From 'Osedax' symbiont bacterium Rs2_46_30_T18 (GTDB lineage: Bacteria; Pseudomonadota; Gammaproteobacteria; Pseudomonadales; Balneatricaceae): 32,235 nucleotides of DNA. Where the stretch lies: NCBI GenBank assembly GCA_002163025.1, contig MABF01000146.1, forward strand, positions 1 through 32,235, written 5' to 3'. Position numbers and translations under genes: made by a program. Of the stretch, positions 30,057-32,235 are shown in pieces (position 1 is the stretch's first letter; the number at the start of each line of letters is the position of its first letter). Under the pieces are notes generated by a model that was given only the letters and a program-made list of their open reading frames with translations, was not told the DNA's origin and made no database searches.

Positions 30057-32235
30057 ATGAGTTCCGTTAAATGCCACAGTAGTTTTGAATTTATTCGCCA
30101 GCAGAAAATTGAATCATTAAATGTCACTATGCTGGAATTTCGCCACCGTCAAACCGGTGCCATGCACTACCATATAGACGCCGATCAACAGGAGAATGTT
30201 TTCCTGGTGGCGTTTCGAACAGTACCTATGGACTCCAGAGGTGTTGCCCACATACTAGAGCACACGGCGCTTTGCGGCAGTGACAAATACCCGGTGCGCG
30301 ATCCGTTTTTTATGATGACCAGGCGCTCTCTAAACACCTTTATGAACGCTTTCACTAGTTCAGACTGGACAGCCTATCCCTTTGCCAGTCAGAACTTAAA
30401 AGATTATTTCAACTTGTTAGATGTCTATTTAGATGCCACATTCCACTCGCGTTTAGACCCGTTAGATTTTGCTCAGGAAGGGCACCGGGTTGAGTTTAAA
30501 GAGCCGGGCAATACAGAATCTCCACTTGAATATAAAGGAGTGGTTTACAACGAGATGAAGGGGGCGATGAGCTCTGCAGTATCTACATTGTGGCAGACTT
30601 TTTCCAAACATTTGTTCCCCACACAGACCTATCATTACAACTCAGGTGGTGACCCTGAATCTATTACCGATTTGAGCTACGAGCAGCTCAAAGATTTTTA
30701 TCAAAGCCACTATCACCCGAGCAATGCCGTGTTTATGACCTTTGGTAATATTCCTGCAGAGCAGTTGCAGCAGCGCTTTGAAGAAGGGGCGTTGAAAGAT
30801 TTTTCCAAGTTAGATATTCACGTGGCAGTGGCCGATGAGAAGAGATACTTTTCCCCGGTACGGGTCGAGGAAGGTTACGATTTAGATGAAGAGAATATTG
30901 AGGACAAAACCCACCATGTGATGGGTTGGCTGCTGGGGCAGTCTATCGATCTGAAGCAGCAATTGGAAGCGCACTTACTCTCCAGAGTGCTGCTCGATAA
31001 CAGTGCCTCGCCTCTGCGTTTTGCGCTGGAATCCACGGACTTAGGTAAAGCACCATCACCGCTGTGTGGACTGGAAGACTCCAACCGAGAAATGTCCTTT
31101 ATGTGCGGGCTGGAAGGTTCGGAACCTGAAGCAGCGGCACAGTTCGAAAAGCTGGTATTAGATGTGCTGCACAAAGTGGAGCAAGAAGGTGTTGCCCTGG
31201 ACGTTGTTGAGGCGCAACTGCATCAATTAGAGTTGGGACAGCGGGAGATAAGCGGCGATGGCTACCCGTACGGCTTGAACTTGATCATGGCTTCAATGTC
31301 CAGTGCCATTCACCGCGGTGATCCTATCGCACTGTTAAATTTAGATCCGGTATTAGAAGAGCTACGAGAGGCGATTAAAGACCCGAAGTTTATTCCCAAC
31401 TTGATTCGCAGCCAGTTACTGGATAACCCGCACTATGTGCGTTTGACTTTGCGCCCGGAACAGCAGTTGGCGAAGCGCAAGGCGCGGGCGGATGAATTGA
31501 AATTAGAGGCAATGCGACAGGGGATGACTCAAGAGCAGCGCCAGGCGGTGGTCGATCAGGCAGCGGCACTGGAGCAGCGCCAGGAGCAAATTGACGATGA
31601 AAGTATTTTACCTGAAGTGACTTTGGCCGATGTGCCAGCAGAGCAGTTTATCGCCACTGGGGAAACCCTTGCATTAGCCGGACAGCCGATGGACTGGTAT
31701 GGCCAGGGAACCAACGGTTTAGTCTATCAGCAAGTCATTGTCGAAATGCCACAATTAAGTGATGCTGAAAAGCAATTGTTACCCTTGTTTAGTCACTGCA
31801 TGAGTGAGCTTGGCTGCGCGGGTCGCGATTATCAGCAGAATCAACAATTGCTGGCGCAAGTGACCGGGGGAGTCAGTGCCTATTCTTCGGTGAGGGCGAG
31901 TATTGATGATGAGCAGGATGTCAGTGGCTATTTTGTGATATCCGGTAAAGGTTTGGCTTCTTACCATGAACAACTGTTACCACTGATCAAAGAGACCTTA
32001 TTAGAGAGCCGCTTCGATGAGTTGCCGCGCATCCGTGAAATCGTTGCTCAGCAGCGCAGCCGCAAAGAGCAGAGTATTACCGGCAGTGGTCATTCGCTGG
32101 CGATGATGGCGGCCAGTGCACAGCTTGCCCCCTGCGCGTTGTTATCTCATCAGAGTAGAGGTCTGGCAAGCATAGCGGCGGTTAAGTTACTGGATGATAG
32201 TTTAAATGATGAGGCGGTGCTGGTGGAGTTGGCAG
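30057..32235 (+). CDS. M16C-family zinc metallopeptidase (PreP-like), 5' part
   Basis: An open frame runs from ATG 30057 to the right edge with no stop, about 726 residues so far; full-length relatives have about 970. The inverted zinc motif HxxEH is seen as His65-I-L-Glu68-His69, followed by the family segment C-G-S-D-K-Y-P-V-R-D-P-F-F. The distal glutamate is in Y-N-E-M-K-G-A (near Glu166). The architecture fits the M16C presequence-protease group (PreP, Cym1), which degrades free peptides in a closed chamber; bacterial members are less studied. There is no obvious signal peptide, so a cytosolic location is likely. AAGGAT lies 10 nt before the ATG. The remainder lies outside the window. Confidence 0.9.
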   Translation, partial: MSSVKCHSSFEFIRQQKIESLNVTMLEFRHRQTGAMHYHIDADQQENVFLVAFRTVPMDSRGVAHILEHTALCGSDKYPVRDPFFMMTRRSLNTFMNAFTSSDWTAYPFASQNLKDYFNLLDVYLDATFHSRLDPLDFAQEGHRVEFKEPGNTESPLEYKGVVYNEMKGAMSSAVSTLWQTFSKHLFPTQTYHYNSGGDPESITDLSYEQLKDFYQSHYHPSNAVFMTFGNIPAEQLQQRFEEGALKDFSKLDIHVAVADEKRYFSPVRVEEGYDLDEENIEDKTHHVMGWLLGQSIDLKQQLEAHLLSRVLLDNSASPLRFALESTDLGKAPSPLCGLEDSNREMSFMCGLEGSEPEAAAQFEKLVLDVLHKVEQEGVALDVVEAQLHQLELGQREISGDGYPYGLNLIMASMSSAIHRGDPIALLNLDPVLEELREAIKDPKFIPNLIRSQLLDNPHYVRLTLRPEQQLAKRKARADELKLEAMRQGMTQEQRQAVVDQAAALEQRQEQIDDESILPEVTLADVPAEQFIATGETLALAGQPMDWYGQGTNGLVYQQVIVEMPQLSDAEKQLLPLFSHCMSELGCAGRDYQQNQQLLAQVTGGVSAYSSVRASIDDEQDVSGYFVISGKGLASYHEQLLPLIKETLLESRFDELPRIREIVAQQRSRKEQSITGSGHSLAMMAASAQLAPCALLSHQSRGLASIAAVKLLDDSLNDEAVLVELA

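Overview
The window is a stretch of core chromosome from a gammaproteobacterium of moderate GC content. Protein resemblance and gene order point to the Pseudomonas-like / Cellvibrionales-like marine gammaproteobacteria. Two gene blocks follow the order I recall from Pseudomonas: asd - asd2 - fimV - truA - trpF - accD - folC - SPOR gene - cvpA - purF, and maf | yceD - rpmF - plsX - fabD - fabG - acpP - fabF - pabC - mltG - tmk - holB - pilZ - tatD. In Pseudomonas they lie apart; here they are joined through a single dusC gene. No tRNA, rRNA, CRISPR array, insertion sequence or prophage gene was seen.

Layout. 1-161: start of a ychJ-like gene on the minus strand. 421-2679: two aspartate-semialdehyde dehydrogenases, both with complete active sites. 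3066-5975: the polar hub / type IV pilus protein FimV, with a long acidic domain. 6075-13080: RNA modification (truA), tryptophan (trpF), malonyl-CoA (accD), folate (folC), a SPOR-domain protein, cvpA and purF. 13173-14147: dusC. 14231-14812 (minus): maf, divergent from the lipid cluster. 14954-25786: yceD and rpmF (ribosome), plsX, fabD, fabG, acpP and fabF (fatty acid and phospholipid synthesis), pabC (folate), mltG (peptidoglycan), tmk and holB (DNA precursors and replication), pilZ (type IV pili) and tatD. fabH is absent from the cluster. 25880-27993: an accessory-looking module of an EamA/DMT transporter divergent from marR and an XRE-cupin regulator, with repeated operator-like boxes between them. 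27995-28420 (minus): hotdog thioesterase. 28579-29826: UbiF/UbiH-type flavin monooxygenase. 30057 to the right edge: an M16C (PreP-like) metallopeptidase that continues out of the window.

How the genes work together. The central cluster couples ribosome assembly (YceD, L32) to acyl-phosphate and acyl-ACP production and then to wall, DNA and pilus functions. AccD supplies part of the malonyl-CoA machinery upstream. FimV and PilZ together imply type IV pili. FolC and PabC are two separate steps of folate synthesis.

This is mainly an ordinary housekeeping region and I found no new multi-gene system. The observations most worth checking are regulatory and structural: a near-consensus promoter that would give an almost leaderless yceD mRNA; a 12-bp GCAA-tetraloop hairpin inside the first codons of truA; a structured acpP leader; intrinsic terminators placed 12-15 nt before the folC and dusC start codons; iterated boxes in the eamA/marR gap; and heptamer tandem repeats at two gene ends. 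At least five genes appear to start with TTG.
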